Positions 1 to 10,429 of a DNA stretch of 62,631 bases are shown here, piece after piece. The translations under genes were made by a program, and so were the position numbers. The notes below the pieces were generated by a model that did no database searches, was not told the origin of the DNA, and saw only the letters and a list, made by a program, of their open reading frames with translations. This DNA is from Bacteroidota bacterium (GTDB lineage Bacteria; Bacteroidota; Bacteroidia; AKYH767-A; OLB10), in assembly GCA_016717325.1 (NCBI GenBank), contig JADKFV010000019.1, positions 1 through 62,631 on the forward strand, read 5' to 3'. Within the stretch, counting starts at the first letter, position 1. Every line of letters starts with the position of its first letter.

Positions 1-1306
1 TTTGTTGTTTCATAATCCGGTGATGTAATAACAATTCACTTCTATCATGCTATCGTTTTGCATTGGCGACATTTCCAATTTTATTATTTCGTAAAATATC
101 AATCACCCGCCACCACTGTTGTGGAATAATATATGCGCGTGGTGCTGTTACTTTTTGGTGGCAATTGCATTCATTATAAAAGAAATTTTTTTGTGATGGT
201 TTGTTGTTCATCGTAATACAATCTGTCTTTACAGGTAATATTGCTTTTTTTATACTTTGCCACTTAACCTTTGTTACAGCCATGTTGTCGGTAAGGGTAT
301 CCGTTTGTTTCAATTAATATCAAACTTTTTGCGTGGCTGTTAATTTATCAGCTTTCAGTTTTGCCGCTTTTATTTGTGCGGCATTGTTCCGCAGTGAACT
401 CCAATAGCGTTTGCAAAAAATCGATAGTGGCTTGCACACGGTGCCGGGCGTGGTTTAGCTGTATGTGTTTCGGTTACAAACGATATTGTATTGAAGAGCG
501 ATGTGTACCCGGTCGAAAACTTGGTATATCGAGAAAGCCGGCAATGCCGGAATCAGGAATCTCAACAACGGATTCAACATACAGGAAACATGGTATTATC
601 GTTTTTGTCCATTCCATTGTATAGAAATGGCAGCATAACGGTGTCCATATACGCTGCAAGCACGGGATGCAATTTGTTGTGTTGCGTGGCAATAAGCGTC
701 ATGGTGTAAGTGTAATCGGCACCATCGCTGATGTGCGTATCGACAAATATTTCGGGCTTAAACAAATGATACACCCGGTGAAAGAAAAAAGTGTTGCGCA
801 GATCGCACTTCACAAATCGCGGTTCAGGTCGGGGTTAATGGCGTTGCCACGAAAGCCATATTCCTTGGGTCCGTTTTGATTAGCCCGCGAATAGCTGTTA
901 CGGATTAAAGGGCACCATCCACATTGTAAATATGAATAATAACAAGGTTTACATTATCGAGTAATTTTTTTGAATCATCATTACTCAAAATGTTTTTTAT
1001 CCAAACCATGCATGCATCCACACCGCAGGGTTCACCGGGGTGTATGCCATTGTTGATGAGTATACTTGTTTTGGTGGAGTCGAATATATTTTCTTTGCTC
1101 ACCGTTATGCAATATAAGGGTTGATTCATATCGGTGGATCCATTTGGGATATGTACATATTGCAAACTTGTAAGAAAGCGGCTTTATAAAAATCGATACA
1201 CTCTTTTACGGTGACGCTGTTTCATTAAGGCGATATTTTTTCCACACTTTGGCAAAAATGCAGCTGACGAAATAGAAAGTAGTAAAGAGAGGAAATATTT
1301 TAGCAT
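1..1306 (-). pseudogene. M14-family zinc carboxypeptidase, frameshifted and cut by the window edge
   Basis: Reading leftward from an ATG at 1306, a signal-like start (MLKYFLSLLLSISSAAF) is followed in several frames by pieces of an M14 peptidase. The piece at 905-1165 has NNGIHPGEPCGVDA, which fits the family HxxE zinc-binding motif. The piece at 574-813 has DTHISDGADYTYTMT, which fits the second zinc-histidine region. Near 360-470 the frames read FEAH..KTYKQRVDATVDFLQTLL, and 50-313 continues the C-terminal part. At least five frame changes separate the pieces, so no intact product is encoded as written. The family cleaves C-terminal residues from peptides; an exported peptidase is the natural reading. 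The 3' end lies beyond base 1. Many closely spaced single-base shifts could be sequencing error rather than decay. Family assignment is firm, intactness is not. Confidence 0.72.
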
Positions 1307-1350
1307 GATGTAGTATTAAAAATTACTACACAAATATGTAAAACAAAACA

Positions 1351-2287
1351 CTAACTATCGTCTCCCTCGTGGAATATAGTTGGATTACTATCTCCATAAC
1401 AACGGGCGTTGCTTCATGACCAAGAATGAGTGCGCTATTGAGGGAGTATGCCCTGCAAGGAAAAATCGAACACTACTTTGGATAAACCCTATACATTCGT
1501 ATGTTCATGTATTATTTCTTCGGCTGTTTTGCCAAATGGAATTTCGTTATCGCGCATACTAGTCAATACCACCAACTACAAGTCCGACAAACAACTCGAA
1601 TTTATTACATCGATTTTAAGTTGTACCATCATGCGGTCGATGTGGTATAAGTATTCATCGAGGTCTTCTATAAAAGAATTTTTCCTGCTACATCCATATC
1701 ACTTTCCGGTACCGGCAAGGTTGTGCAGCAACGATAAATTACCGTAATAATTTCGGCAGTAACTTCTCCGTGTTTGTTGAAGGCAATATTTTTTTCACTT
1801 GTTGTCCATTCATACTGTAGCGTTTCACCTGTGAGTGCGGAAATCAATGTATCGAGCGATTGCGGATCGAATGCATCATTATAACAGGTGAGCACATTTG
1901 CATGAATGGTTTCTACCCCTAAGTTTTGATGTATGTGCGAATGAAAAACAGTGAGATCGCTAAACCCAATCATCCATTTAGGATTATGAATCATGGGGGC
2001 AAAATCAACCTCGTCTACAATGCGCGAACAACCATAACCTCCGCGTGCAGCAATTATTGCTTTAATATCGTTGCGGTCAATCATGTCTTGCACATCATGC
2101 GCACGATCGTTATCGCTGCCGCTAAACTGATTATTATCGCCATACAGGTTTTTCGCTTCTACTATTTCGAAGCCTGCATTGCGGAGAGTTGCAAACCAGC
2201 ATCTATACTTGCCGGTGTAACCTTTCGTGACGGAGCTAGTATTCCAATTTTGTCGCTTCCCGCTTTTAAGTAGGGTGGTGTTATCAT
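1351..2287 (-). pseudogene. LD-carboxypeptidase (peptidase S66, LdcA-like), frameshifted
   Basis: The start at 2287 opens MITPPYLKAGSDKIGILAPSRKV, the usual N-terminus of S66 peptidases. After a shift near 2210 the frame at 1668-2093 holds AARGGYGCSRI, NPKWMIGFSDLT and GVETIHANV, which are the hallmark blocks around the nucleophile serine region of the family. Further shifts lead into IEDLDEYLYHIDRMM, MRDNEIPFGKTAEEII and a C-terminal NSALILGHEATPVV-like segment that ends near 1351. The enzyme removes the terminal D-amino acid from murein tetrapeptides in the cytoplasm during peptidoglycan recycling. It lies next to the M14 gene on the same strand, so the two may be co-transcribed. At least four frame changes are needed to read the whole protein. 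Family call is strong; whether the break is real or a sequencing artefact is undecided. Confidence 0.75.
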
Positions 2288-2600
2288 TTTTTTTCTTAGT
2301 TCTTAGTTACGTTTGCTTTGAGCCTTGTTCTTTGTTCTTAGTTCTTAGTTTCGTTTTAGGGGTGCCATGTTCTTCGTTCTTTGTTTTGTTTGCGGGGTGC
2401 CATGTTCTTCGTTGTTAGTTACGTTTACTTTTGCCTTTTCTTTGTTCTTAGTTCTTAGTTGGGCCCCGTTCTTAGTTTCGTTTGTGAAGCGTTAATAATT
2501 TCAGAGTCTCTCATGCCAATTAAAAACAAAAAATAAATGAGGACTCTGAAATTTTTTGTTTCGTTTTCGGTACGCCTTGTTCTTTGTTTTGTTTTCGGAG
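2288..2600. repeat. Low-complexity GTTCTTAGTT-type tract in spacer
   Basis: The spacer upstream of the LD-carboxypeptidase is dominated by imperfect copies of TTGTTCTTAGTTCTTAGTT, GCCATGTTCTTCGTT and TAGTTACGTTT. The units recur at irregular spacing rather than as a strict tandem array. No open frame here looks like a protein gene. Confidence 0.6.
2497..2553. repeat. Long inverted repeat (hairpin)
   Basis: AATTTCAGAGTCTCTCAT (2497-2514) is matched by ATGAGGACTCTGAAATT (2537-2553), giving a near-perfect stem of about 17 pairs around a 22-base A-rich loop. It could be a terminator-like hairpin or a small palindromic element. It sits inside the repeat-rich spacer and overlaps no gene. Confidence 0.6.
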
Positions 2601-2611
2601 TTTTTTCCTCA

Positions 2612-2790
2612 CGTCTTTGCAAGCGTAGCGAAACAATCTCATCATCATCAAGTCTTTTCTAAAGAGGGCTTGCTTCAGTAGTTCGTGAGTACTCACTCTT
2701 CCTCCTTCGCAATGACGATAATGACCAATGACCGGCAGAGATGCTTCGCAGTTCGAGAATACTCACTGTGACAAATCGCAATGACGAAAA
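2612..2790. repeat. Degenerate 'GTCATTGCGAGCG..AGCGAAGCAATCTC' type palindromic repeat
   Basis: CGTCTTTGCAAGCGTAGCGAAACAATCTCATCA at 2614-2646 (read in two halves) resembles the dispersed bacterial repeat that begins CGTCATTGCGAGCG. The opposite arm CTTCGCAATGACG follows at about 2705-2717, and a second partial arm, TCGCAATGACG, lies near 2766. The copies are decayed. Such repeats occur in spacers of many genomes, and this is an assignment from memory of the consensus. Confidence 0.5.
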
Positions 2791-2845
2791 TGACCAATGA
2801 CTTTCCTACCAATAACCCAATAACAAATCAACCAATAACCATCCT

Positions 2846-3961
2846 CTAAGTTTCGTGATAATTAATTACGCTATGTCCGCCTTCTTTGAGGTATTTATCT
2901 TTACTAAATAATGCTAAATCGGCATCCACCATTTCGTTTACAATTTGTTGCAATGTGTGCGAAGGAACCCAACCAAGTTTTTCTTTTGCTTTTGTAGGAT
3001 CGCCTATCAGCAATTCTACTTCGGTTGGGCGATAATATTTTTTATCTATTTCCAATACCACTTGTCCGGCAGCAACCTGATAGCGTGCATCGTTACATTT
3101 TATTACTTTGGCAATTTCGTTTTCGTCTTTGCCTTCAAATTGTATTTCGATGCCGGCCTGTGCAAATGCCATTCGTATAAAATCGCGCACACTTGTCATT
3201 ACACCTGTTGCCACTACGTAATCATCGGGCGTGGGTTGCTGCAACATGCGCCACATTGCCTCCACATAATCTTTGGCATGTCCCCAATCGCGTTGTGCAT
3301 CAATATTGCCCATGTACACTTTTGTATCGAGGCCGAGTGCTATGCGTGCAACAGCACGGGTAATTTTTCGTGTTACAAATGTTTCGCCACGCAATGGTGA
3401 TTCATGGTTGAATAATATTCCATTCACGGTGTACATGTTGTATGCTTCGCGATAATTTTTCATTATCCAATAGGCATATAGTTTTGCAACAGCATATGGT
3501 GAGCGCGGATAAAACGGTGTGGTTTCGCGTTGAGGTATTTCTTGCACAAGACCATACAACTCCGATGTAGAAGCCTGATATATGCGGCACTTGGCAGTAA
3601 GGTTCAAAATGCGCACGGCTTCGAGCACACGCAATGCGCCTATACCATCGGCATTGGCAGAGTACTCGGGCTCTTCGAAACTTACCTTTACATGCGACAT
3701 GGCACCAAGGTTGTAAATTTCATCGGGCTGCACTTCCTGCACTATGCGAATAATATTTGTGCTGTCGGTAAGGTCGCCATAGTGTAACTTGAAGCGCACA
3801 TTTTTTTGATGTATATCTTCATACAAATGATCGATTCGTTCGGTGTTGAATAGCGAACTCCTTCGTTTGATGCCGTGCACCATGTAACCTTTGTCGAGCA
3901 GCAACTCGGCAAGGTAAGCACCATCTTGTCCTGTAATGCCGGTAATAAGAGCAACTTTCAT
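2846..3961 (-). CDS. gmd: GDP-mannose 4,6-dehydratase
   Basis: Converts GDP-D-mannose to GDP-4-keto-6-deoxy-D-mannose, the first step to GDP-fucose and GDP-rhamnose-type sugars for surface polysaccharides. The start is set at 3961 (MKVALITGITGQDG); a longer open frame upstream only adds AT-rich residues that do not belong to the family. This gives 371 residues, the normal length. The NADP-binding GITGQDG lies at residues 8-14. The short-chain dehydrogenase catalytic set is present as T132 and E134 in STSELYG, with Y156 and K160 in YAVAK. NHESPLRGETFVTRK follows. The frame is intact. No fucose synthase (wcaG/fcl) is adjacent, so the rest of the pathway must lie elsewhere. Identification is very secure. 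Confidence 0.97.
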   Translation of the reverse strand: MKVALITGITGQDGAYLAELLLDKGYMVHGIKRRSSLFNTERIDHLYEDIHQKNVRFKLHYGDLTDSTNIIRIVQEVQPDEIYNLGAMSHVKVSFEEPEYSANADGIGALRVLEAVRILNLTAKCRIYQASTSELYGLVQEIPQRETTPFYPRSPYAVAKLYAYWIMKNYREAYNMYTVNGILFNHESPLRGETFVTRKITRAVARIALGLDTKVYMGNIDAQRDWGHAKDYVEAMWRMLQQPTPDDYVVATGVMTSVRDFIRMAFAQAGIEIQFEGKDENEIAKVIKCNDARYQVAAGQVVLEIDKKYYRPTEVELLIGDPTKAKEKLGWVPSHTLQQIVNEMVDADLALFSKDKYLKEGGHSVINYHET

Positions 3962-4443
3962 TTTTGCATTTTTATTTTCTTGGTAAAGAAGGCGAATATT
4001 GGTGTAAAAAAAAATTAATTGGGTTGGTGTGTTTTCAATTCTATACACATGCGGTTGTTGATGAACTTTGCTATTTAAAAAACGGAACAAGTGAATACCA
4101 TATATAATTAAGAACAAAAATATTTACATGAAAAATAGCATTCGAAATTGAAGAGTTTTATTACCCTTTATAAATAACTCCATCAAACAAATGCGCGAAA
4201 TAAATCGTATTAAAAGTAATTTTTAAGTAGTCGTTCCAGCATATTTCCTTGCATCAACTTTTCCAAAAAATTTAACAAGAAAACGCAAGGAGCAAATTCT
4301 TTTGAAATAAGTTTGCGTTGTTTTTTAATTAAAAGAATAATGTGAGAGTATGCATTCTTATTTGCACAAATGCCAAGTTGAATTTTGCGCCATTAAAAAC
4401 ACAAACTCATACATAAAACAATTGGCGAACTATAAATCACGAA
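3962..4443. other. Gene-free AT-rich spacer
   Basis: About 480 bases between the gmd start and the end of the next minus-strand gene. It is A/T-rich and has no frame that looks coding. It must hold the gmd promoter, but I see no exact TAnnTTTG element at a suitable place. Confidence 0.5.
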
Positions 4444-6310
4444 TCAATATTTCACAAATTTTTTGGAAAGAATTTTTTCGCCATCGGCAACACGAATAAA
4501 ATAAATTCCGGGGCATAGTTTAGAAATATCAAATTCTTCAATGCCATTCATTACATTTTCTGAAGGGCATTGTTGCAGCCTTCCTTGTACATCAAATATT
4601 TTTATTTCCGAATTTGAGTTGAGGCCATCATACATTATTTTTATTTTATACTGTGCCGGATTAGGCTGCAAAAATAAAGTTCCATTGGTTTTCACTTCCT
4701 CCACTCCGGCAGGCGAGCACATAACAGGCAGCACAATATGACATACGTTCATTGCCCAACTTTGTGAATCGTCATATCTGTACCAATCCAGATTGTCCCA
4801 TTGTTCCCAGGCAGTGGCAGGTGTTGTTTGTCCATCGGTACTGGTGTATAGCGCTACCTCATCGCCTACTACGTTATAGTCGAAATTTATTCCAAGGTAA
4901 AAATCGCCACTCATAGCAATAGGCGTTGCAAAATTTATTAATGAAAGTGCATTTTGTAAAACGTGGGTTGATGCTGTAAGATATGTTATTGGCTCAGAGC
5001 CCATCGGTGAACCGGGTGAACCGGCTAAGCCGTTGTCGTCCCAAACTTTTACATCAAAGGTGTTGGTATTATTAGTTGCCGATGCAGCACCAAAATATAA
5101 CACTGCCCCGGTAACAAATGAACCGGGCTGATATTGTGCGGCTAAAAACTTATCGGCCTTCGACACATCTAAAAACTATTGTGCCCCGATATGTATCCCG
5201 TACCATTGGGCGTAGGATAAATTTGAGGAGTATTAACCCCAATAACAAAATTTGTTATAGTGTCGCAACCGCCAAGGCCACCACCACCAGCACATCCGGC
5301 AGGAGAGTTGGCAAAACCTGTGCGCAGCGGACTGTTTGCCATGGCTATCTGCATACGCGATTTCTGATCGATGCTGAACATTGTTAAACAATAATCGTAA
5401 CAGTAATCCATGTAATTCACAAACATTTCGCCATCACTATTGGTTCCGCAGCTGTTAACATTGTGCGGAAATACAGGGCAACCCACTATTGGAGGCTGTA
5501 GCTGGAGGAGTATCGTTGCAATAATCATCGGCACAATTGCCATCGCCCCAAATATGACGCAGCCCCAACCAATGTCCTATTTCGTGTGTTACAGTGCGGC
5601 CCAGGTCATAGTTATTAATAAGATTCCCTGTTCTTCCAAAAAGCATTATAAAGAATAACAACCCCATCATCGGTCATAGTTCGGGTTTACCAGGGAATGC
5701 CATTCAGTGGTGTTCCGGGAGGGAAAGTTGCATAACCAAGTAACCCATTTCCAAGATCAATGGACCAAATATTTAGATAGTTCTGTGGATTCCAAATAGA
5801 CTGTGGCTTGATGATAGTGTTGCAATCGGTTTTGGTCGTAAGGTGGTAAGGGGCCATCCCATATTATTGAGTTATACCCCCTATTCCAGGTGTGGGCAGA
5901 GGGTTTCCGTTGGGGTCATTTTGCAGGGCAAAAGTTGTTTCGCAATCGGCCAAGGTTAGCCCAAACTGTAGGTGTCTGATTCCAGTTGCTGTTGACTTTT
6001 AAAATCTTCTTGAGTACATCAAATAGCGAATAAATCTGTGCATCGCTAATATTATCGCCACGCCAATAGCATTTCCATTGTACCACGTGCACAATAACGG
6101 GATAGTATACGCAGTGTTCATTTTGCAGTGCCATTGGCTATCATTTGCAATCGGCATTGATTGAGCCACTTTTCGTATTCAACAGGCATTGGTTGCGTGC
6201 CTATTCGCCGCCGGGAGTGTAGTCCATCTCTGGGCATTAATATTGAAACGGCAAAAGCATGTAATTGCCAAAATAAAGGCAACTGGAAACGAAAAGTAAT
6301 TTGGTTTCAT
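4444..6310 (-). pseudogene. Secreted M43-family (pappalysin/cytophagalysin-like) metalloprotease with T9SS tail, frameshifted
   Basis: The ATG at 6310 opens a signal peptide (MKPNYFSFPVAFILAITCF). Frames then read PVEYEKWLNQCR, YPVIVHVVQW and DNISDAQI, typical of the M43 prodomain/catalytic start. The zinc site HEIGHWLGLRH and the following WGDGNCADDYCNDTP lie at about 5560-5600. The Met-turn NYMDYCYD is near 5400-5420. The last intact block, 4444-5166, is a jelly-roll-like domain followed by a T9SS type A tail (FLQPNPAQYKIKI ... GIYFIRVADGEKILSKKFVKY). At least five frame changes interrupt the gene. The family consists of zinc endopeptidases exported across the outer membrane. A promoter-like TTTG-N21-TATGTTTG lies just upstream. 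The shifts may be sequencing errors, because the motif order is complete. Confidence 0.8.
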
Positions 6311-6373
6311 TTGTTTGAATTTTTTATGTTACTAGTAAGTGGCAGTGTTTTGTTCAAAACATAATGGTTGTCG

Positions 6374-6406
6374 CAAACATATAATAAAATATGTTTAATG
6401 CTCAAA
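6374..6406 (-). promoter_or_regulatory. Bacteroidota-type promoter for the M43 gene
   Basis: On the minus strand TTTG (6406-6403) is followed after 21 bases by TATGTTTG (6381-6374), an exact TAnnTTTG -7 element. It sits 63 bases before the proposed ATG at 6310. Confidence 0.55.
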
Positions 6407-6595
6407 CACTTTGTTTGAAAAATCATCTATTTTGACAAAGTTTTAAACAGAGGGAATAAGTGTTTTCTACCCGTGAAGTTTAATAAACCCTCCATGCTCC
6501 TGTATACTCTGACCTTTTTCTTTTCGAAAGGGAGTGTTTCTTTTGTTGGAGGATGTGATGAATTAAAAATCAGTCTAGGATTGAGTTTCAAAAAG

Positions 6596-6631
6596 AAAAA
6601 AAAAGCCTGTCAAAATTAATTGAACAGGCTT
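6596..6631 (-). terminator. Rho-independent terminator of the beta-helix gene
   Basis: AAGCCTGT (6603-6610) pairs with ACAGGCTT (6624-6631) around a 13-base loop. Read on the minus strand the stem is followed by a T-rich run (6604-6596). It lies 40 bases beyond the likely stop of the gene at 6672. Confidence 0.75.
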
Positions 6632-6671
6632 AAGAACTATCAATAAAATACAAACAATTTTACTTTGAGTT

Positions 6672-8095
6672 TTACCAGCTTTTTGTATGCGCTATGGAGT
6701 TATTATCGGCAGAATGCTATACAAAGTACACTTAAGCCGACAAACTGTTATCGGTAGCAATATCTATCCTGTCGGCATTTATGATTTGTGAATATATCGT
6801 TTTGCCACTGGCATCAGAAATATTTATAAAACCATTTTGCCCGGCTAAATTACTTGTTACAATAGAACAATAATTTGTTGCAGGATTTGGTTGAACCAAA
6901 ATTTGTGAAACATAAATTTCTTCGACACTTGTTGGGAATTTATTTACACTGTAAAATTGTTGAACATGAACTATCATCAAATGGCATAACCATATATTGG
7001 CCTCGGGTTTATCATCAGCCATCGTAAATTTTTTTCTTCAATAACAGTAGAATCCGGACTCGCAAAAACAATTACTGACAGCGTTAAATTAAGATCGGTT
7101 TTATTTTCAACATTGCTGTGTATTATTGCAGATATAATTGTCGCACCAATGGCATTACCATTCCAAAAGTTATAGGCCCTAATCCTCCTCCTACAAGGTT
7201 GTTGCTGATATCACTATTTTGCACTGTAAACATCGGAGCCTGCATCTATACCCAACTCGTTAAATTGAATACTACAGTTATCTACAAACAAATCATAAGG
7301 TATAACCCAAGCCCAAACATTATTGTTGAAGTCGCAATTGGTTATGCTGCCACCGTTGGGAACATACACAGCCGGTTGTTGTGTGTGAATGTGCTGCTAT
7401 CGATAAGCATGGAGCTAAAAACACTGGCATTAAAACCCAAACCTATATTGTTATAATTGAGCTGGCAGTTTTCATATTAACAGCAGTAGGGTGGATTGAA
7501 AGCGCGCTGTTGATACACTTAGCTCGAGAATACAATTAGTTAAATTAAAATTAGACCATCCAGAGATTCCGGCTCCGTTCTTAATAAAAAGTGCAATTAT
7601 CGGCTGTAGTTAGAAGTGGGTGACGCATTTATGCCGTGCCATTGTATTTAAAATTACAATCATGCAAATCGAACACATCGGTGGTAGTGCTTTCATAGCC
7701 TACCGTTTGGTAAGCGTTGCTTATATTTACATAATCAAAACCAAGAAGCTGCCCTCCTTGTCCATTTTTAATGTAAATGCCGTTCCATGTATCTTGCGCT
7801 GTACCGGTAGTATCGCCCACAAATGTGATAGGTAAACCCGGTTGACCTACCATATACAACGAGCCACGCACTTCAAGTGTATAGGGCACTGTTGCATTGT
7901 TGAGAACTTTTCACCCCGCAACTCTGCACACGTCCAATGGTTAAAGTAACACCGGAAATACCACCACCGAACCTGTCATAAGGTACGGGCTATTGCAGTG
8001 TCAGATGGTATTTGTGTAATTCCACCGTTAAAAATAGTTTGGGGCATTAATATGAATGCCGACAATGAATCAAGAGATAAAAATAATTTTTTCAT
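6672..8095 (-). pseudogene. Secreted right-handed beta-helix protein with T9SS tail, frameshifted
   Basis: The ATG at 8095 opens MKKLFLSLDSLSAFILM, a signal peptide disturbed by a shift. The segment 7629-7889 (TLEVRGSLYMVGQPGLPITFVGD, then TWNGIYIKNG, FDYVNISNA) is the edge-strand pattern of parallel beta-helix proteins. Intermediate frames contain further asparagine-rich turns. The 6732-7022 block ends in a type A sorting domain (QILVQPNPATNYCSIVTSN ... SGKTIYSQIINADRIDIAT), and a last frame change leads to HSADNNSIAHTKSW and a stop at 6672. No catalytic motif is recognisable; many such proteins bind or cleave polysaccharide, but that is only family-level expectation. At least six shifts are needed. 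Reading as one secreted protein is well supported, function is not. Confidence 0.6.
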
Positions 8096-8491
8096 GTATG
8101 TTGGTTTTAAATGTGATTTAAACCCGAATAACAGTATAAAGTTTTTAAGTGTAATATTTTTAACACTAGATAATTTTTTGTTTTGTGATAAAGTTTTAAA
8201 AAAAAGGTTCCAAATTCATTAGGCAGAGAAGGGCCAACCGCTTTACTAAACATATAAGTTATGCGAAAACAGTAATGTAATACAGCTTTAATTTTTGCAA
8301 AAATCCGCAAACGAAAAAAGTAAATCGTCAATAGTTTCTTCTACTACACTTTTAATAAAAAAGCATAAACAAAAAGCTGTTTTATGGAGTAGGAAATGCG
8401 GTTTGTTTTTACACTTATAGTTTTCGATTTTAAAATTGCAGGCGCAAAAAAATGGTTGTTGCAATAAAACCAAAATGCTATGAAAACTATT
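8096..8491. other. AT-rich spacer, nothing recognised
   Basis: About 395 bases between two minus-strand genes. It is rich in A and T runs. The small open frames in it have no signal peptide, domain or conserved pattern, and I see no convincing terminator hairpin. Confidence 0.45.
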
Positions 8492-10231
8492 TTACCATTT
8501 ATAACCAAGCTGTATACCAAAATGCACGTTTTGATGTAGATAACCCCTGAATTCTGTTACTATGGATATTACCATACAACGACAAATCATATTTTTGATT
8601 TGAAGTGCACGAAACCCATCCGCACAAAGCATCGTGTTTGTTTACTTTAGTGTACCCCAGTCGCAGTGCCAACAAAAAGTTTGTGGTCTTTTGTTTGTAA
8701 TCACGCCAGCCAATACCTGCCGAAAATTGTGGTGGACCAAGCATAGCTGTTGTGGGGCAATATTGCTGCCATAACGATAAATTATGCATACATAGTTCCA
8801 ACTCATTTGAAAACTGCAAATGATTTATTTTGTTGGTGTCGACATAAAATATATTACCTGCAATAAAGCCAACTTTACCATTGATAAAGTTGTTGCTATA
8901 TCCAACGTATGGTTGAAGCCCATAAAGTGCATGCGTTTTATTGTATAGTGGATATTCATATAGGAATTGGATATTACCTACTGCCGCGCCCATGTCGGCA
9001 AGAAAGTTATCATTATTGTTTTTGCCATTGGTATAGTCGTATTTAATATGGTATGCGGTAGTTGTATATTTATAAGAATTTGAAGAACAATCCGATCTAT
9101 ACATTTCTTCGTATGCATTTAACATTCCGCCTGCCGAAATTTTATGTGTCACTATTTTCGATGTACTATCACTTTGTAATTCCACTTGCGACATTTGCAA
9201 AGCACAAAACGGGACCACCAAAGCCATGTGCCATATTAGTTTATGTTGCTTAATATGGGAATAAATAATTGTGCTTACAGCAAACAGTGCCGGAATATTA
9301 ATTGCCAAAATTGTTATTTTTTCAAGAGTATCGCACTTAGGAAAAAGCCAAACAGTGCTGCATAATAATACAAATCCTGCAATAATTGTTGGTTGCAAAT
9401 TTGGATTAGCCTCCGTAAGTATATACGCGGGTTGTTTTTTTTCGCGAAAATAAATTATGCCGAGTAATAAAATGCAAATAATTATAAGAAACCACTGCAC
9501 CACTTTTAATCCAAAAAAATAATCTCCGCCTATAAAATTTGCTGCAGAATCTTTAAAAAAATCGAGCACAAACCGCAAAACAAAATAAAGCAGTAGCGAT
9601 AGGAGAAATTTATTCCCATTAGCTTTCAACTTTTTAGAAAATAAAAACACCATTATCCCAATAAAAACACACCCTACTATATTATAAAACGGCAGGGTAT
9701 TACAGGTAGGCTCATTAAATAATCCGAACTTATAAGGCCATGTTCTAATTGAGCTAAATATGCAGCACTACCCACTGAATATTGAAAAGAAAAACTTGCA
9801 TGTGTTACATTGCCAAAGCAACAACCCGATACAAGGCAACCTATACGTTGCCATGCAGCACAGAAAGGTAACAACAAAGCAAACACATCGAGGGTTTTCC
9901 AACTAAACTCAAAATATTTGCGGAGCAATAAAAAAACAACTATCGCGCCTATGAGCCCACCCAATATGGTTTTGTGCTGGCAAGTGTTGTTTGTATTGTC
10001 AGAAATAAAATTCCACCATTGCGCAACGGGTATTGAACCTAATTTCGAAAATAGTATCAGCGATAAAAAAGTGCAACCAACTGTTAATGCCCATTGTTGC
10101 GGCTTTCTTGTCAGTTTCCTCCCGGCAATCAATGCATAAACGAATGCAATAATTATACTTGTGAAATAAGTAAAGCTAAAAACATATGGAAAATTATCGG
10201 GGTTAATGAAAATGGCAAATATCATGTTCAT
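8492..10231 (-). CDS. Lgt-like integral membrane protein with barrel-like C-terminal extension, frameshifted
   Basis: The N-terminal part (10231-9677) is a multi-pass membrane protein of the prolipoprotein diacylglyceryl transferase family: GGLIG at residues 91-95 and RIGCLVSGCCFG at 129-140. A shift near 9670 joins it to the frame starting before 9653, whose beginning (FLLSLLLYFVLRFVLDFF, GLKVVQW) is the family's last helices. The protein then runs on: two more helices, a linker, and about 200 residues of alternating strands that end in a frame-shifted HFGIQLGYKW, a typical outer-membrane strand ending in an aromatic residue. The histidine of canonical HGGLIG is replaced by leucine and RIGNFIN by RIGCLVS, so this may be a paralogue rather than the housekeeping Lgt. 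A missed gene boundary is the main alternative. Confidence 0.6.
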
Positions 10232-10247
10232 ACAATTTTTATTTGCT

Positions 10248-10255
10248 CAAATATA
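10248..10255 (-). promoter_or_regulatory. Possible -7 element of the Lgt-like gene
   Basis: TATATTTG on the minus strand matches TAnnTTTG exactly and lies 16 bases before the ATG. No TTG is found at the expected distance upstream, so the match could be chance. Confidence 0.35.
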
Positions 10256-10429
10256 AAATTATTTTCATGATGGTGTGTTGTAAAATTATTTGTTATAAAT
10301 GTTTTTCCACAGAAATTATATATACTAAGTAAATCGCTGATATAAGAAATACTATTTTAGTTACTTGTTTTTCGAGCTGCTTCATTCGTTAAATAATTGT
10401 ATATTAGAAACACAAAATATTCAATCACC

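Larger units (their letters stand above)
6311..6671. other. Spacer with promoter and terminator only
   Basis: About 360 bases without a coding frame. It holds the promoter of the M43 gene and the terminator of the beta-helix gene, listed separately. Confidence 0.5.

Noticed and set aside
2227..2418. Hydrophobic 63-residue frame VLSYVCFEPCSLFLVLSFVLG
   Set aside because: It is a translation of the GTTCTTAGTT-type repeat tract, which gives hydrophobic peptides by composition alone.
8107..8473. Two overlapping small open frames downstream of the beta-helix gene
   Set aside because: They are Lys/Phe-rich translations of A/T runs without any recognisable feature.
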